DNA of 64,000 nucleotides, from the NCBI RefSeq assembly GCF_024347355.1, contig NZ_AP025465.1:3224001-3288000 (forward strand), read 5' to 3'. The DNA comes from Vibrio chagasii (lineage in GTDB: Bacteria > Pseudomonadota > Gammaproteobacteria > Enterobacterales > Vibrionaceae). Shown here piece after piece: positions 30,797-40,217 of the stretch. The stretch's first letter is position 1; every line of letters begins with the position of its first letter. The position numbers and the translations under genes were made by a program. Below the pieces are notes generated by a model that was not told where the DNA came from, ran no database searches, and saw only the letters and a program-made list of their open reading frames with translations.

Positions 30797-31681
30797 CTAC
30801 CACTTCACTAGTACCAGCTGCGGCGTTAAACGTTTTTTAACCTGGGAAATTTTGCACAATAGTCGCTGCCATAACTTCCAACGATTACATTGCTGCTCTA
30901 ATGGCGAAAATGCTTTAACCCACTGTGCCCACGGTAGCCAATTAAGAATGCTGTCGACTGGAGAAGATAAGCCATGTGCATAGTCACCAGAACCCAGCTT
31001 CTTCCCTAAAGTACTTGAGCTCTTGTCGCCCGCTAGCACCACACACGCATGTGCATGAGTAAAGTAACGGCTCAGCGATTGAATAAAGTGCGCGGTTTGC
31101 TGCTCGTTGCAATCCAGCAGTGCATGTTCACACACCACCATTACCGAAGCTTGCTCTGGGATATTGAGTTCATCTAACCAAGTCAGGTCATCTACTGAAC
31201 CACACTCCAAGCGGTAGCGTTCATTTTTGTGGAACAAACGTTGTCGCCAAAGTAGGTTCTCGGTCACATCCAACTCTACCCAGTGACAGCGGCCATTGTC
31301 TAATCGGTAAAAACGGGTGTCGAGACCAGCTCCCACGTTAATAATCCACGCATCTGGGTTGTGAGATAGGAACTGCTGAACTTGAGAATCGCAAAGTTGA
31401 GTCAGTGTCGCGTAAAGAAGTTGTTGTTGGTCGAGTTCGCCAGTAAGGCATTCTGGCGCTAATTGACAACGCTTACAGGCCTGAGCTGCTATAGGATCAT
31501 AAACGAGACCATCATCGGCAAGGCTTTCTCGGCTGCGAAACCAAAGGTGTTGGACGAGGTTTGTCGGAACTTGAAGTTCTTGATGTACAGACGCTTGATC
31601 AGCAGAAACCTTTTGTTCAGAGGAGCGCGGTCTAGCTATAAGCGGCTTTATTTGAGGCTTGGTTTGAATTGGCATCATCAT
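30797..31681 (-). CDS. Class I SAM-dependent methyltransferase (leucine carboxyl methyltransferase-like)
   Basis: 294 residues. Motif I reads WIINVGAGLDTRFYRL near residue 115, with the acidic end of strand 2 in HWVELDVTE, the arrangement of the LCM/PpmA-type family that methylates carboxylates or small molecules. Further positions are VMVVCEHALLD and an inserted Cys-rich stretch AAQACKRCQLAPECL (about 62-76) that could hold a metal or structural disulfide. Three ATGs start the frame; AAGGA is best spaced for the second or third. The 91-bp upstream region has two Fur-box matches, so the gene is likely iron-repressed. The substrate is unknown. Confidence 0.8.
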   Translation of the reverse strand: MMMPIQTKPQIKPLIARPRSSEQKVSADQASVHQELQVPTNLVQHLWFRSRESLADDGLVYDPIAAQACKRCQLAPECLTGELDQQQLLYATLTQLCDSQVQQFLSHNPDAWIINVGAGLDTRFYRLDNGRCHWVELDVTENLLWRQRLFHKNERYRLECGSVDDLTWLDELNIPEQASVMVVCEHALLDCNEQQTAHFIQSLSRYFTHAHACVVLAGDKSSSTLGKKLGSGDYAHGLSSPVDSILNWLPWAQWVKAFSPLEQQCNRWKLWQRLLCKISQVKKRLTPQLVLVKW

Positions 31682-31706
31682 CTTCCTTGTATCTCGACAA
31701 AGAAGA

Positions 31707-31721
31707 TGATAATGAATATCA
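31707..31721. promoter_or_regulatory. Fur box 1 upstream of the methyltransferase
   Basis: TGATAATGAATATCA matches the 7-1-7 Fur consensus TGATAATNATTATCA at all but one base. It overlaps the probable -10 region of the minus-strand promoter (TTGTTA - 17 - TATCAT). Confidence 0.8.
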
Positions 31722-31739
31722 ATTACAATAACAAGTTAT

Positions 31740-31754
31740 TGAGAATAAATATCA
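31740..31754. promoter_or_regulatory. Fur box 2 upstream of the methyltransferase
   Basis: TGAGAATAAATATCA has two mismatches to the 7-1-7 Fur consensus. Its start is 33 bases (about three helical turns) from that of box 1, and it sits near the lexA 3' end. Confidence 0.75.
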
Positions 31755-31772
31755 ATAAGATGTTTGTACTGA

Positions 31773-32393
31773 TTACATCCAGTCCGTATTACGAATAATA
31801 CCAACAGCAAGACCTTCAATAGACAAGTGTTGAGATTCTAGATCGACACGGATTGGAGAAAACTCTTCGTTTTCAGCGTGTAACAGCACTGTAGAACCTT
31901 TACGTTCTAGACGTTTTACCGTTACATCATCATCAACACGAGCAACCACAACCTGACCGTCGCGGACGTCTTGTGTTTTGTGAACAGCAAGCAGATCGCC
32001 ATCCATAATACCGATGTCTTTCATACTTTCGCCATTTACACGAAGTAAGAAGTCAGCTTGAGGTTTAAACATGCCTGGATCGACTTGGTAATGCATTTCT
32101 ACATGCTCTTGAGCCAAGATAGGCTCACCAGCGGCAACCTGACCGATCAGAGGCAGACCTTGCTCTTCGTTCGCTGCATCTTCAAGCAAAATACGAATAC
32201 CACGAGACGCACCCGGGATAATCTCAATCGCTTCTTTACGAGCAAGAGCTTTCAAATGTTCTTCTGCAGCATTTGCAGAACGGAAGCCTAATTCACGGGC
32301 AATTTCTGCACGTGTCGGTGGCATACCGGAATCTTCGATCTTACCTTTGATAAGGTCAAAGACTTGTTGTTGGCGGGGCGTTAACGGCTTCAT
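31773..32393 (-). CDS. lexA: LexA, SOS repressor
   Basis: Represses DNA-damage genes and cleaves itself when RecA filaments form. The N-terminal winged helix covers residues 1-65 (recognition region [22 protein letters not shown]). The cleavage bond is A88-G89 in GQVAAGEP, and the catalytic dyad is S123 (GESMKD) and K160 (DDVTVKRLE). Length 206 aa, against 202 in E. coli. Two SOS boxes lie upstream, giving autorepression. The start is the ATG at 32393. Confidence 0.97.
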   Translation of the reverse strand: MKPLTPRQQQVFDLIKGKIEDSGMPPTRAEIARELGFRSANAAEEHLKALARKEAIEIIPGASRGIRILLEDAANEEQGLPLIGQVAAGEPILAQEHVEMHYQVDPGMFKPQADFLLRVNGESMKDIGIMDGDLLAVHKTQDVRDGQVVVARVDDDVTVKRLERKGSTVLLHAENEEFSPIRVDLESQHLSIEGLAVGIIRNTDWM

Positions 32394-32400
32394 GATTCAC

Positions 32401-32436
32401 CTGTCTTTTTATACAGTTGACTGTGAGTATATCCAG
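32401..32436 (-). promoter_or_regulatory. Two SOS boxes in the lexA promoter
   Basis: CTGTCTTTTTATACAG (32401-32416) is a full CTGT-N8-ACAG site; CTGTGAGTATATCCAG (32421-32436) has one mismatch in the half-site. They are about 20 bp apart, as in the double operator of E. coli lexA. Confidence 0.9.
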
Positions 32437-32487
32437 TAACTGGACAAAAGCAAAGCAATTGGTTGTTTTTAGTTCATTTTTCGCTAA

Positions 32488-32850
32488 TTACAAAACCAAG
32501 ATCTCGAACCACACATAAGCCGCAAGCGCTAAACAGATGAAAACGGCTGCCGAACCGACATCTTTCGCCATTCCTGAAAGCTCATGATGTTCACTACCAA
32601 TACGATCTACAACCGCTTCAATTGCAGTATTAATGAGCTCAACAACCATCACCAGCACGATAGAGGACACCATTAAGATTCGTTCTACATGGCTCACATC
32701 GAGGTAAAACGCCAACGGAATCAGCACCGCAGCCATGAATACTTCTTGTCGAAAGGCCGCCTCGTTTTTAAACGAACTTGTGATGCCTTGCCATGAAAAG
32801 CCCGCTGCTTTCACGATACGTTTAAATCCGGTGTTTGATTTTTTGGTCAT
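32488..32850 (-). CDS. dgkA: Diacylglycerol kinase DgkA
   Basis: Small trimeric inner-membrane kinase that rephosphorylates diacylglycerol to phosphatidic acid. Three transmembrane helices (about residues 30-45, 50-68, 95-115). The family signature is in VMVVELINTAIEAVVDRIG, with the catalytic Glu residues. I start at the ATG at 32850 (MTKKSNTGFKRIVKAAGFSWQG, 120 aa), six codons inside the longest frame: the E. coli N-terminus aligns there and AGGG is well spaced. Divergent from plsB, as in E. coli, where dgkA and lexA are also neighbours. Confidence 0.95.
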   Translation of the reverse strand: MTKKSNTGFKRIVKAAGFSWQGITSSFKNEAAFRQEVFMAAVLIPLAFYLDVSHVERILMVSSIVLVMVVELINTAIEAVVDRIGSEHHELSGMAKDVGSAAVFICLALAAYVWFEILVL

Positions 32851-33071
32851 TTTTAACCCTATACTCAATCAGTCGATGAATGATATTCCACAAACTTAAC
32901 GGCAATATGACTATTTCCATTAAAAGGTTAGACCAGTTTCTGGTATTCTTGCATCGATTAAATTTACGCCTAGGCTTATCCCTATTTTACTTGAAAGGGT
33001 TACCCTCTCTCATCATAGAAATAGAGATACGCTTAAGCACATTGAAATAACTATTGAGGCTGTGAACCTAT

Positions 33072-35495
33072 ATGTCTTCTGGACAATCTTTTTCACGTTC
33101 ATTAATGAAGCTACCTTTATCCGTATTGGTAAAAGGCACATCAATCCCTTCGAATCCAGTTGAAGATTTGCAGATTGATTTAGGCAAACCAATTGTATAC
33201 GCCTTACCGTTTCGCTCAAGCGTCGACCTACTGACACTCCAAAAGCACGCGCTAGAACTGGGTTTACCAGATCCGCTAAGCAAGCTTGAAATCAGTGGTA
33301 AATCACTGCCACGCTACGTTTTTATCTCTTCACGCAAAACGCTACTACAAGATGATGATTACGTCCCAGCCTCTTCTATTGAAGTCTTCTCTGAGCTGCT
33401 TGCACTGCATGCTGACGACTCAGAGCTGGATGTGCAAGTTATCCCTGCAACGGTATTGTGGGGCCGTAAGCCTGGTAAAGAGAATAACCAGAAGCCTTAC
33501 CTACAAGCAATGAACGGCTTAGAGAAATCAATCGCTGTTTTAATTGCTGGCCGCGACTGCCTAGTACGATTCAGCCCTGTGGTATCTCTGCGTTACATGG
33601 CAAACTCACACGGCACCGACAGCACTATCGCACACAAGCTGGCGCGTGTAGCTCGCATTCACTTCTCACGCCAAAAACTGGCAGCCTCTGGCCCTAACCT
33701 GCCAAGCCGTCAAGCATTGTTCGATCGCCTACTAAAATCAGAAGCGATCAAGAAGGCGATTGAAGACGAAGCGAAGTCAAAGAACATCTCCATTGAGAAA
33801 GCGAGCAAAGAAGCTCAGGACATCATGGATGAGATCGCAGCGAACTTCTCTTACTCACTGATCAAACGTGGCGAGAAGATTCTAGGTTGGTTGTGGAACA
33901 AACTGTACCAAGGCCTACATATCAACAACGCTTCAACCGTTCGTAAGCTGGCACAAGATGGTCACGAGATTGTTTATGTCCCTTGTCACCGCAGCCATAT
34001 GGACTACTTACTGTTGTCTTATGTGCTTTACCATGAAGGTATGGTTCCTCCGCATATCGCTGCGGGTATCAACTTGAATTTCTTCCCTGCCGGTCCGATT
34101 TTCCGTCACGGTGGTGCGTTCTTCATTCGTCGTAGCTTTAAAGGTAATAAGCTGTACTCAACGATCTTCCGTGAGTACCTAGCTGAGCTGTTCGCTAAAG
34201 GCTACTCGGTAGAATACTTTAGTGAAGGTGGCCGTTCTCGTACGGGTCGTCTGCTACAAGCGAAAACCGGCATGCTAGCGATGACAATTCAGGCAATGCT
34301 GCGTGGTATGAACCGCCCAGTAACGTTAGTTCCTGTTTACATCGGCTACGAGCACGTAATGGAAGTAGCGACTTACGCAAAAGAACTACGTGGTAAGCGC
34401 AAAGAGAAAGAAAACGCGAGCCTAGTGATTCGTACTATCCGTAAGCTACGTAACTTTGGTAAAGGCTACGTGAACTTCGGTGAGCCGATTCAGCTTAACC
34501 AATACCTGAATGAGCATTCTCCAGAGTGGACGAAAGACATCGGTCCAATGGGTACCAGCAAGCCACAGTGGATGACGCCTGTGGTCAATGACCTGGCAAC
34601 TAAGATGATGACACACATCAACGATGCGGCAGCGACCAACGCACTGACATTATGTGCAACCGCTCTGCTTGCATCACGTCAGCGTGCATTGTCTCGTGAC
34701 TCTTTGGTTTCTCAGATCAATTGCTACCTGTCTCTACTTAACAATGTGCCTTACTCAGACACATTTACGGTACCAAAAGACAGCGCGGAAGAATTGGTGA
34801 AACATGCAGAGTCTCTGAACAAGTTCTTGATTGAGTCAGACTCAATGGGTGACATTATTTCACTAGACCGTCACCAATCGATTCTGATGACTTACTACCG
34901 CAACAACATCATTCACTTGTTTGCGCTGCCATCGCTAATTGCTCAGATGACTATTCGTCAGCACGGGCTAACGATCGATGCGATTCAAAAGAATGTCGCG
35001 GCAATCTACCCGTTCTTGAAAAAAGAGCTATTCCTAAGCTACGACGAAGACCTTCTTGAAGGTGTGGTGTCGAACATCATCGATGAATTGGTTAGCCAAG
35101 GCATGCTAGTTGTGTCTGATAATCAAGTCACCATCAACCAATCGAATAGCCAAGCGCTAATGCTACTAGGTCGCACGATTTCAGAGACACTTCAGCGTTA
35201 CTCGATTGCTCTTAACCTATTGTCAGAGAATCCGGAACTGGATAAATCTGATCTTGAACAGAAGAGCCAAGACATTGCACAACGCCTAGGTCGCCTGCAA
35301 GGTATCAACGCACCTGAGTTCTTCGATAAAGGTGTATTTGCTTCGATGTTCGCTACGCTCAAGCAACAGCAATACCTGGATAACGACGGTAATTGCGACT
35401 TAGAGAAAACTCAGCAATTCGCTAAGCTTCTGTACTCAATGCTTTACCCAGAAGTTCGCTTAACGATTCAAGAGAGCATCCACCAAGCAGAGTAA
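33072..35495 (+). CDS. plsB: Glycerol-3-phosphate acyltransferase PlsB
   Basis: Inner-membrane enzyme that acylates the sn-1 position of glycerol-3-phosphate, the first step of phospholipid synthesis. The catalytic HX4D motif is H306-D311 in [12 protein letters not shown], at the same residue number as in E. coli PlsB. The glycerol-3-phosphate-binding block is FIRRSF near 355, followed by [14 protein letters not shown] and [11 protein letters not shown]. Length 807 aa equals the usual size. Divergent from dgkA, which competes for the same lipid pool. Confidence 0.97.
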   Translation: MSSGQSFSRSLMKLPLSVLVKGTSIPSNPVEDLQIDLGKPIVYALPFRSSVDLLTLQKHALELGLPDPLSKLEISGKSLPRYVFISSRKTLLQDDDYVPASSIEVFSELLALHADDSELDVQVIPATVLWGRKPGKENNQKPYLQAMNGLEKSIAVLIAGRDCLVRFSPVVSLRYMANSHGTDSTIAHKLARVARIHFSRQKLAASGPNLPSRQALFDRLLKSEAIKKAIEDEAKSKNISIEKASKEAQDIMDEIAANFSYSLIKRGEKILGWLWNKLYQGLHINNASTVRKLAQDGHEIVYVPCHRSHMDYLLLSYVLYHEGMVPPHIAAGINLNFFPAGPIFRHGGAFFIRRSFKGNKLYSTIFREYLAELFAKGYSVEYFSEGGRSRTGRLLQAKTGMLAMTIQAMLRGMNRPVTLVPVYIGYEHVMEVATYAKELRGKRKEKENASLVIRTIRKLRNFGKGYVNFGEPIQLNQYLNEHSPEWTKDIGPMGTSKPQWMTPVVNDLATKMMTHINDAAATNALTLCATALLASRQRALSRDSLVSQINCYLSLLNNVPYSDTFTVPKDSAEELVKHAESLNKFLIESDSMGDIISLDRHQSILMTYYRNNIIHLFALPSLIAQMTIRQHGLTIDAIQKNVAAIYPFLKKELFLSYDEDLLEGVVSNIIDELVSQGMLVVSDNQVTINQSNSQALMLLGRTISETLQRYSIALNLLSENPELDKSDLEQKSQDIAQRLGRLQGINAPEFFDKGVFASMFATLKQQQYLDNDGNCDLEKTQQFAKLLYSMLYPEVRLTIQESIHQAE

Positions 35496-35537
35496 TTTGT
35501 TGTCTGGCACGCTTTAAGCGCTAAGCTGAAAACCATC

Positions 35538-35567
35538 AAAAAAGCACCCATTGTGGGTGCCTTTTTA
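35538..35567 (+). terminator. Rho-independent terminator of plsB
   Basis: Stem GCACCCA / TGGGTGC with a three-base loop, followed by CTTTTTATTT; ends about ten bases before the IS3-family element. Confidence 0.88.
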
Positions 35568-35609
35568 TTTGTGCTGTACCGTCCTAAATATGGTTGACAC
35601 ATTTCCAAC

Positions 35610-36029
35610 ATGAAATTGGAGAGTGTCATGAAAACAACAAGTAGACGTACTCAACGAGATTATTCTCTTGCCTTTAAATTGTCAGTCGTAAGCCAAGTTG
35701 AAAAAGGCGAAATGACTTATAAGCAAGCTCAAGAACGTTATGGGATCCAAGGTCGCTCTACCGTTTTAGTTTGGCTTCGCAAACATGGTCAACTAGATTG
35801 GTCTAAAGGAACAGAACAATCGAGAGCGTTAGGAGCGACTATGTCAAACTCTTCCTCAACTCAAACCCCAGAGCAACGAATCAAAGAACTCGAGCAGCAA
35901 TTAGAAGAGACTCAGCTCAAAGCTGAGTTCTTTGAAGCGGTTGTAAAAGTCATGGATCGAGATTTCGGTGTCCGAATCTCAAAGAAGCGCAAGGCCGAGT
36001 TATTAAGGAAAAAACGGTCAGAAAGTTGA
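35610..36029 (+). CDS. IS3-family transposase OrfA (helix-turn-helix subunit)
   Basis: 139 residues. A helix-turn-helix spans about 15-60 (FKLSVVSQVEKGEMTYKQAQ and RSTVLVWLRKHG), followed by a coiled coil, about 90-115 (RIKELEQQLEETQLKAEFFE), the leucine-zipper region IS3 elements use to dimerise. It may start at 35628 (MKTTSRRTQRDY). An A6 run at 36009-36014, before the stop, is a likely site for the -1 ribosomal frameshift that yields the OrfAB transposase. Confidence 0.9.
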   Translation: MKLESVMKTTSRRTQRDYSLAFKLSVVSQVEKGEMTYKQAQERYGIQGRSTVLVWLRKHGQLDWSKGTEQSRALGATMSNSSSTQTPEQRIKELEQQLEETQLKAEFFEAVVKVMDRDFGVRISKKRKAELLRKKRSES

Positions 36030-36832
36030 CCGTCACTAAAGCTTGTCACTTCATAGGTATTACACGACAAGCTTTCTACAAGCGCTGTGTTGCAGAAATT
36101 CATCAGACAAAAAAAGATGAATTAGTACTCGGTTTTGTGAAGAAGCAAAGGATGATGCACCCTCGTATAGGGACCCGTAAGCTCAAGTATTTACTTGCTC
36201 AGAACGATATTGAAATCGGTCGAGACCGCTTATTCTCTCTGCTGAGAATGCATCGATTATTAGTGCAGAATCGAAGGGCTTACCATCGAACCACAAACAG
36301 TAATCATCGCTTTTACTGCCATCCAAATCGAATCAAAGAAGGCTTAATACCGGAAAGACCTGAGCAATTATGGGTTGCCGATATTACTTATCTAGCGACG
36401 CGGTGTGGTAGTACTTATCTCAGTTTAGTGACGGACGCTTACTCAAGAAAAATCGTGGGCTATCACATAGGTGATGATATGAAAGCTCGCACTGTTAAGC
36501 TGGCCTTTTTAAACGCGTTGAAAGAGCGGAAGAATACAGGTGACCTTGTACATCACTCAGATCGAGGTGTTCAATACTGCTCTGTGGAATACCAGGAGTT
36601 GCATCGACAGTATGATGTATCTTGCTCAATGACTGATGGTTATGACTGTTATCAGAATGCGTTGGCAGAGAGGATCAACGGAATACTGAAGATGGAGTAT
36701 CTGTTGAATAAGCCTAATGATTTAGATGAAGCAAAGAAAATGGTCGCCGAATCAGTAAAAATCTATAATGAATATAGGCCTCACACAGCTCTAAAATACA
36801 AAACGCCCGATGAAGTACATCGAGCGTTTTAG
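36026..36832 (+). CDS. IS3-family transposase OrfB (DDE integrase domain)
   Basis: 268 residues, overlapping OrfA by 4 bases in the -1 frame and starting at a TTG, so it is probably made mainly as an OrfAB fusion by frameshift. An HTH_21-type domain comes first (GTRKLKYLLAQNDIEIGRDR). The rve/integrase core then has the catalytic triad in LWVADITYLAT, VHHSDRGVQYCS and NALAERINGILKMEYL, and the terminal YNEYRPHTALKYKTPDEV is typical of IS3 transposases. Confidence 0.93.
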   Translation: MTVTKACHFIGITRQAFYKRCVAEIHQTKKDELVLGFVKKQRMMHPRIGTRKLKYLLAQNDIEIGRDRLFSLLRMHRLLVQNRRAYHRTTNSNHRFYCHPNRIKEGLIPERPEQLWVADITYLATRCGSTYLSLVTDAYSRKIVGYHIGDDMKARTVKLAFLNALKERKNTGDLVHHSDRGVQYCSVEYQELHRQYDVSCSMTDGYDCYQNALAERINGILKMEYLLNKPNDLDEAKKMVAESVKIYNEYRPHTALKYKTPDEVHRAF

Positions 36833-36889
36833 TCAATCAAGTGTCAACCCATATCAGGACGGGTCATGCTCTTGTTATCAAACCATCGC

Positions 36890-37744
36890 TTACCAAAAAG
36901 TGATGAACAAACCGATGGTGACGGCCATTCCTACATAATTGTTATTAAGGAAAGCCTGGAAGCATAAATCTCTATCGCGATGACGCATCAGGTGTTGTTG
37001 ATAAACAAACAAGCCGCCTGCTACCAACAATGCCCAATAGAAGGTGTCACCTAGGTGGTAATGCATGCCTAATGCAATCAACATCGCTAAGGTCACTAAC
37101 TGCAGCGAGCCAACAATCAGTTTGTCAAAACGGCCAAATAAAATCGCCGTCGATTTAATACCAATCTTCAGGTCGTCATCTCGATCAACCATCGCATATT
37201 GCGTGTCGTAAGCAATCGTCCACAACGCGTTAATCACGAATATAAACCAAACGATACTTGGTAGCTCATTGGTTTGTGCAGCCCATGCCATTGGAATAGC
37301 CCAGCTAAACGCCAAACCAAGGAACAACTGTGGAAGGTGCGTAAAACGCTTCATGAAAGGGTAAATGAAAGCTAGGCCCACCCCAATGAAAGATAGCTTA
37401 ATGGTCAGCGGATTCATAGTCAGTACTAACAAGAATGAAATCACGGCTAGCACTAAAAAAAGGATAACGGCTTCTTTACTCGACACCAGACCTGACGGCA
37501 GTGGGCGCTGCTTGGTACGCTTTACATGACCATCCACCTTACGGTCAGCAAAATCATTAATCACGCAGCCTGCTGAGCGCATTAGTACAACACCCAACAC
37601 AAATACGACCAAGACATCCAAATCTGGCATACCTTGTGCGGCGATAATCAACGACCATAACGTAGGCCAAAGGAGTAACAAGGTACCAATCGGGCGATTC
37701 ATTCGCGTTAATTGCCAGTACGCTTTCGCTTTGGTGGCAAGCAT
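36890..37744 (-). CDS. ubiA: 4-hydroxybenzoate octaprenyltransferase UbiA
   Basis: Integral-membrane prenyltransferase that attaches the octaprenyl tail to 4-hydroxybenzoate in ubiquinone synthesis. Two Asp-rich Mg-diphosphate motifs are visible: [20 protein letters not shown] near residue 64 and [20 protein letters not shown] near 186. About nine transmembrane helices; 284 aa. Its ATG directly abuts the ubiC TAA, so they form one operon in pathway order. Confidence 0.96.
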   Translation of the reverse strand: MLATKAKAYWQLTRMNRPIGTLLLLWPTLWSLIIAAQGMPDLDVLVVFVLGVVLMRSAGCVINDFADRKVDGHVKRTKQRPLPSGLVSSKEAVILFLVLAVISFLLVLTMNPLTIKLSFIGVGLAFIYPFMKRFTHLPQLFLGLAFSWAIPMAWAAQTNELPSIVWFIFVINALWTIAYDTQYAMVDRDDDLKIGIKSTAILFGRFDKLIVGSLQLVTLAMLIALGMHYHLGDTFYWALLVAGGLFVYQQHLMRHRDRDLCFQAFLNNNYVGMAVTIGLFITFW

Positions 37745-38284
37745 TTACACACTCTCCTTAGAGTAAATGGGTGATGTTGGTAAAAACAGTTCTGCTACAA
37801 GCATCGGTTTATGGTTCATCCATAATCGAGAGCGGCGTGCGAGTAATCGTTCGTCGCCAGCGATAACCCAACTGACTTGCAGCGCGTCTCGCTCGACGTT
37901 CTCCGCACTAAAAACGGTCAACCCTAACGGGACATTACCTTGTTGAGAAAGGTCTGAATGCTGATCTTCTAATGTCACTCGAGGAATTAAGGTTCGGCCT
38001 AATACCCATGGTTCATCATCCCCATTCAAAATTACTTTGCGAAGTAAGCAATCAGACGATGATAAAAGGTGCTGCTCATCTTGTTGCACAATTGAGCGTT
38101 CTACAACTTGATTGTGAAGCAACTCCACAGACAGATGTTGGCAACACTTACCCAACTTACGGGAAAGAGAACCTTGCTCCATCAGCCACTCTTTGGTTGT
38201 TTTATTAGGAAAATCAAATGTTTCTGTACTTTGCCAATCTACATTCATTAAAGAATTAAGATACAGCGATATTGGCTGATTCAT
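37745..38284 (-). CDS. ubiC: Chorismate pyruvate-lyase UbiC
   Basis: Cleaves chorismate to 4-hydroxybenzoate and pyruvate, the first step of ubiquinone synthesis. Family positions visible are EPWVLGRTLIP (product-binding Arg region), PLGLTVFS, and the C-terminal ARRSRLWMNHKPMLVAELFL with catalytic Glu followed by PTSPIY. I start at the ATG at 38284 (MNQPISLYLNSL, 179 aa); the longer frame would need a TTG. Divergent from the FliL-like gene with about 160 bp between. Confidence 0.92.
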   Translation of the reverse strand: MNQPISLYLNSLMNVDWQSTETFDFPNKTTKEWLMEQGSLSRKLGKCCQHLSVELLHNQVVERSIVQQDEQHLLSSSDCLLRKVILNGDDEPWVLGRTLIPRVTLEDQHSDLSQQGNVPLGLTVFSAENVERDALQVSWVIAGDERLLARRSRLWMNHKPMLVAELFLPTSPIYSKESV

Positions 38285-38445
38285 ACTAGTATTCAATAGG
38301 TGACTTTACACGTACAATAAAGCTTCAACTTTCGAACAAAATTAAAGCGTCTTCGAATTGTAAACGTATTTAGATTTAGACCGTTCATTGTAACAAGACT
38401 AATGCGTTTCGAATATCGCGAATAAACTAAAGAAAAGTCACAAAT

Positions 38446-38853
38446 ATGCACAAACGTTATGTAGCCCAAATATTTCTTGCGATTACTCTACTCTTTTCAG
38501 CATCAAGTTTCGCAGAAGAGGAATCGGAACCTAAACTAGCCTACTTCACGCTAGAACCAGACCTGACCACCAATTTTTACACTAAAGGTAAAAAACTGGG
38601 CTACATTCAAGTTCGTCTCGATATCATGGTGGCGAATAGCAAAGATTTAGCAACCATCGAGCATCACCAACCATTGATTCGTGATGCAGTAATCGAGCTA
38701 TTGGGCAAACAAAACGAAGAGACGATTAAGTCATTGTCCGGTCGTGAAGATTTAAGAAAAACGTTAGTTGAGCATCTCAACAAGATTTTACTTCCAGAGA
38801 CGGGCAAAACCCTGATTGCGGATTTGCTGTTTACCAAATACCTCTATCAGTAA
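38446..38853 (+). CDS. FliL-like protein outside a flagellar operon
   Basis: 135 residues with an N-terminal hydrophobic segment (about 5-23, VAQIFLAITLLFSASSFA) that looks like a cleavable signal peptide rather than the FliL membrane anchor. The FliL domain follows: YFTLEPDLTTNFYTKGKKLG, YIQVRLDIMV, then LIRDAVIELLGKQNEETIKS, and a terminal LLFTKYLYQ. FliL stabilises flagellar stators near the MS ring; this is a stand-alone paralog next to ubiC. Role unproven. Confidence 0.8.
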   Translation: MHKRYVAQIFLAITLLFSASSFAEEESEPKLAYFTLEPDLTTNFYTKGKKLGYIQVRLDIMVANSKDLATIEHHQPLIRDAVIELLGKQNEETIKSLSGREDLRKTLVEHLNKILLPETGKTLIADLLFTKYLYQ

Positions 38854-38874
38854 CAGCGGGTATAAAACGAATCT

Positions 38875-38905
38875 AAAAAAAGCGGCTCATTTGGCCGCTT
38901 TTTTT
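38875..38905. terminator. Bidirectional terminator, FliL-like gene / glpG
   Basis: Stem AGCGGC / GCCGCT flanked by A7 and T7 runs between convergent genes. Confidence 0.9.
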
Positions 38906-38925
38906 GTTTCTATCGATGCTAGGAA

Positions 38926-39768
38926 CTAACTTCTTGCCGATTTCGGCGCTTTCATTGAATCAACGAAACCGATAATCACACCCGCCGCTAGACCCGCTAG
39001 GTGAGCGGTATTGGCGATCGCCATAAATGGCTGCATGTACCCAAGTACCAACCACACCAGCATAAAGCCAACGATCTGTCTTGGGATACTCAAACCAAGC
39101 TGTGGTGCTTTAGTGCCAACCACCCATAGGTAACCAACCAAAGCATACACAACGCCAGATAAGCCACCGAAGTTGGCCCCTTCAACCCAGTATTGCCCTG
39201 CTCCTGACAACGCAGAAGAGACAGCAAAGATCTGAAGTAACTTAAGACCGCCTAACTTTTTCTCAATATCCCCACCCAGTTGCCACCACCACAAAATGTT
39301 GAAAGCAATGTGCATAACCGAGAAATGAAGCACGGCATGGCTCAACCAACGCCACAATTGCCACTGCTGTCCGTCCACCGCAGGAAAGTGCAACGCATTG
39401 AAAATCGCTTGGCCAAAACCGATCTGCTGCAGTGCAAAAATCACCACACACACCAACATGATGCTGAGTGTCACAGGGCCAGCCTTGGCTTTTATCATCC
39501 CCATGAAGCTCGGCGTGTGATAATGGAAGTGACTCTTTCTGGTTTCTGCCATATCCCAAGAAGCCGCTTGGTAGCGCTTATGATTGGGTTCCGACAAGAA
39601 GCGGTTGAGCTCCGCTTCAGTTTCAACTTGAAACTGGCCATCAAGCAGCCAAAGAGCAAAGCGCCCCTCTCCCTCAGGTGACATCTGAATAGGGATCTGG
39701 CGAGAGGCCATGTAATCAATAAATGCTTGAGCAAGACGTGGATTGTCTAACACCATCAGTCTAATCAT
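38926..39768 (-). CDS. glpG: Rhomboid intramembrane serine protease GlpG
   Basis: Six-helix inner-membrane protease. An N-terminal cytoplasmic domain covers about 1-75 (DGQFQVETEAELNRFL). The core shows the catalytic Ser in GGLSGVVYALVGYLW (GxSG) and the catalytic His in IANTAHLAGLAAG; the oxyanion residues HFSVMHIAFNILWWW precede them. 280 aa, as in E. coli (276). It follows glpE, as in E. coli, but the third gene of that operon, glpR, is absent here. Confidence 0.95.
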   Translation of the reverse strand: MIRLMVLDNPRLAQAFIDYMASRQIPIQMSPEGEGRFALWLLDGQFQVETEAELNRFLSEPNHKRYQAASWDMAETRKSHFHYHTPSFMGMIKAKAGPVTLSIMLVCVVIFALQQIGFGQAIFNALHFPAVDGQQWQLWRWLSHAVLHFSVMHIAFNILWWWQLGGDIEKKLGGLKLLQIFAVSSALSGAGQYWVEGANFGGLSGVVYALVGYLWVVGTKAPQLGLSIPRQIVGFMLVWLVLGYMQPFMAIANTAHLAGLAAGVIIGFVDSMKAPKSARS

Positions 39769-39816
39769 TGTTATTTCCTATTCATGCTATGAGAGATGTT
39801 TAAGCGATAAAGGTCA

Positions 39817-40137
39817 TTAGCCAGCAATCACAGGAAGTTCAGCACGGTGCCATGCTTCGAAACCGCCATCTACACTATATACCTCTTCAAAGCCTTGGTT
39901 CACTAAATATTGTGCCGCACCTTGGCTACTAATGCCGTGGTAACACATTACCAAGATAGGTTGTTCAAACTCCACCTCATCCATAAACGAGACCATAGTG
40001 TCGTTTGTTAGGTGATAAGCGGTTTTTGAGTGAGCAACCGCGAAAGATTGCGGGTCGCGGATATCAACAAGTCGAGCTTGGCCTTGTTCAATAAGGGCCT
40101 GAGCACCTTGCACGTCGATATGTTTAAACTGGTCCAT
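39817..40137 (-). CDS. glpE: Thiosulfate sulfurtransferase GlpE (single-domain rhodanese)
   Basis: Transfers sulfane sulfur from thiosulfate to cyanide or thiols such as thioredoxin. 106 aa, one rhodanese domain; the catalytic Cys is C65 in [15 protein letters not shown], the same residue number as E. coli GlpE. The [13 protein letters not shown] motif is near residue 24. Cotranscribed with glpG (about 48-base gap). The 425-bp region upstream holds DnaA-box matches. Confidence 0.95.
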   Translation of the reverse strand: MDQFKHIDVQGAQALIEQGQARLVDIRDPQSFAVAHSKTAYHLTNDTMVSFMDEVEFEQPILVMCYHGISSQGAAQYLVNQGFEEVYSVDGGFEAWHRAELPVIAG

Positions 40138-40217
40138 GACTTTCTCTTTTTATACTGATTTACTTTGCTGCCATTGTAACCTATCCCAAGGCTAACAATC
40201 ACATCCACTTAATAAGG

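Larger units (their letters stand above)
35579..36863 (+). mobile_element. IS3-family insertion sequence
   Basis: About 1.29 kb with imperfect terminal inverted repeats: left CCGTCCTAAATATGGTTGACAC (35579 on) and right, read inward, CCCGTCCTGATATGGGTTGA and on. Two overlapping frames encode OrfA and OrfB. No clean 3- or 4-bp target duplication is seen (left flank GTA, right flank GTC). It sits between the convergent plsB and ubiA without breaking a gene. Both frames are intact, so it may be active. Confidence 0.92.
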
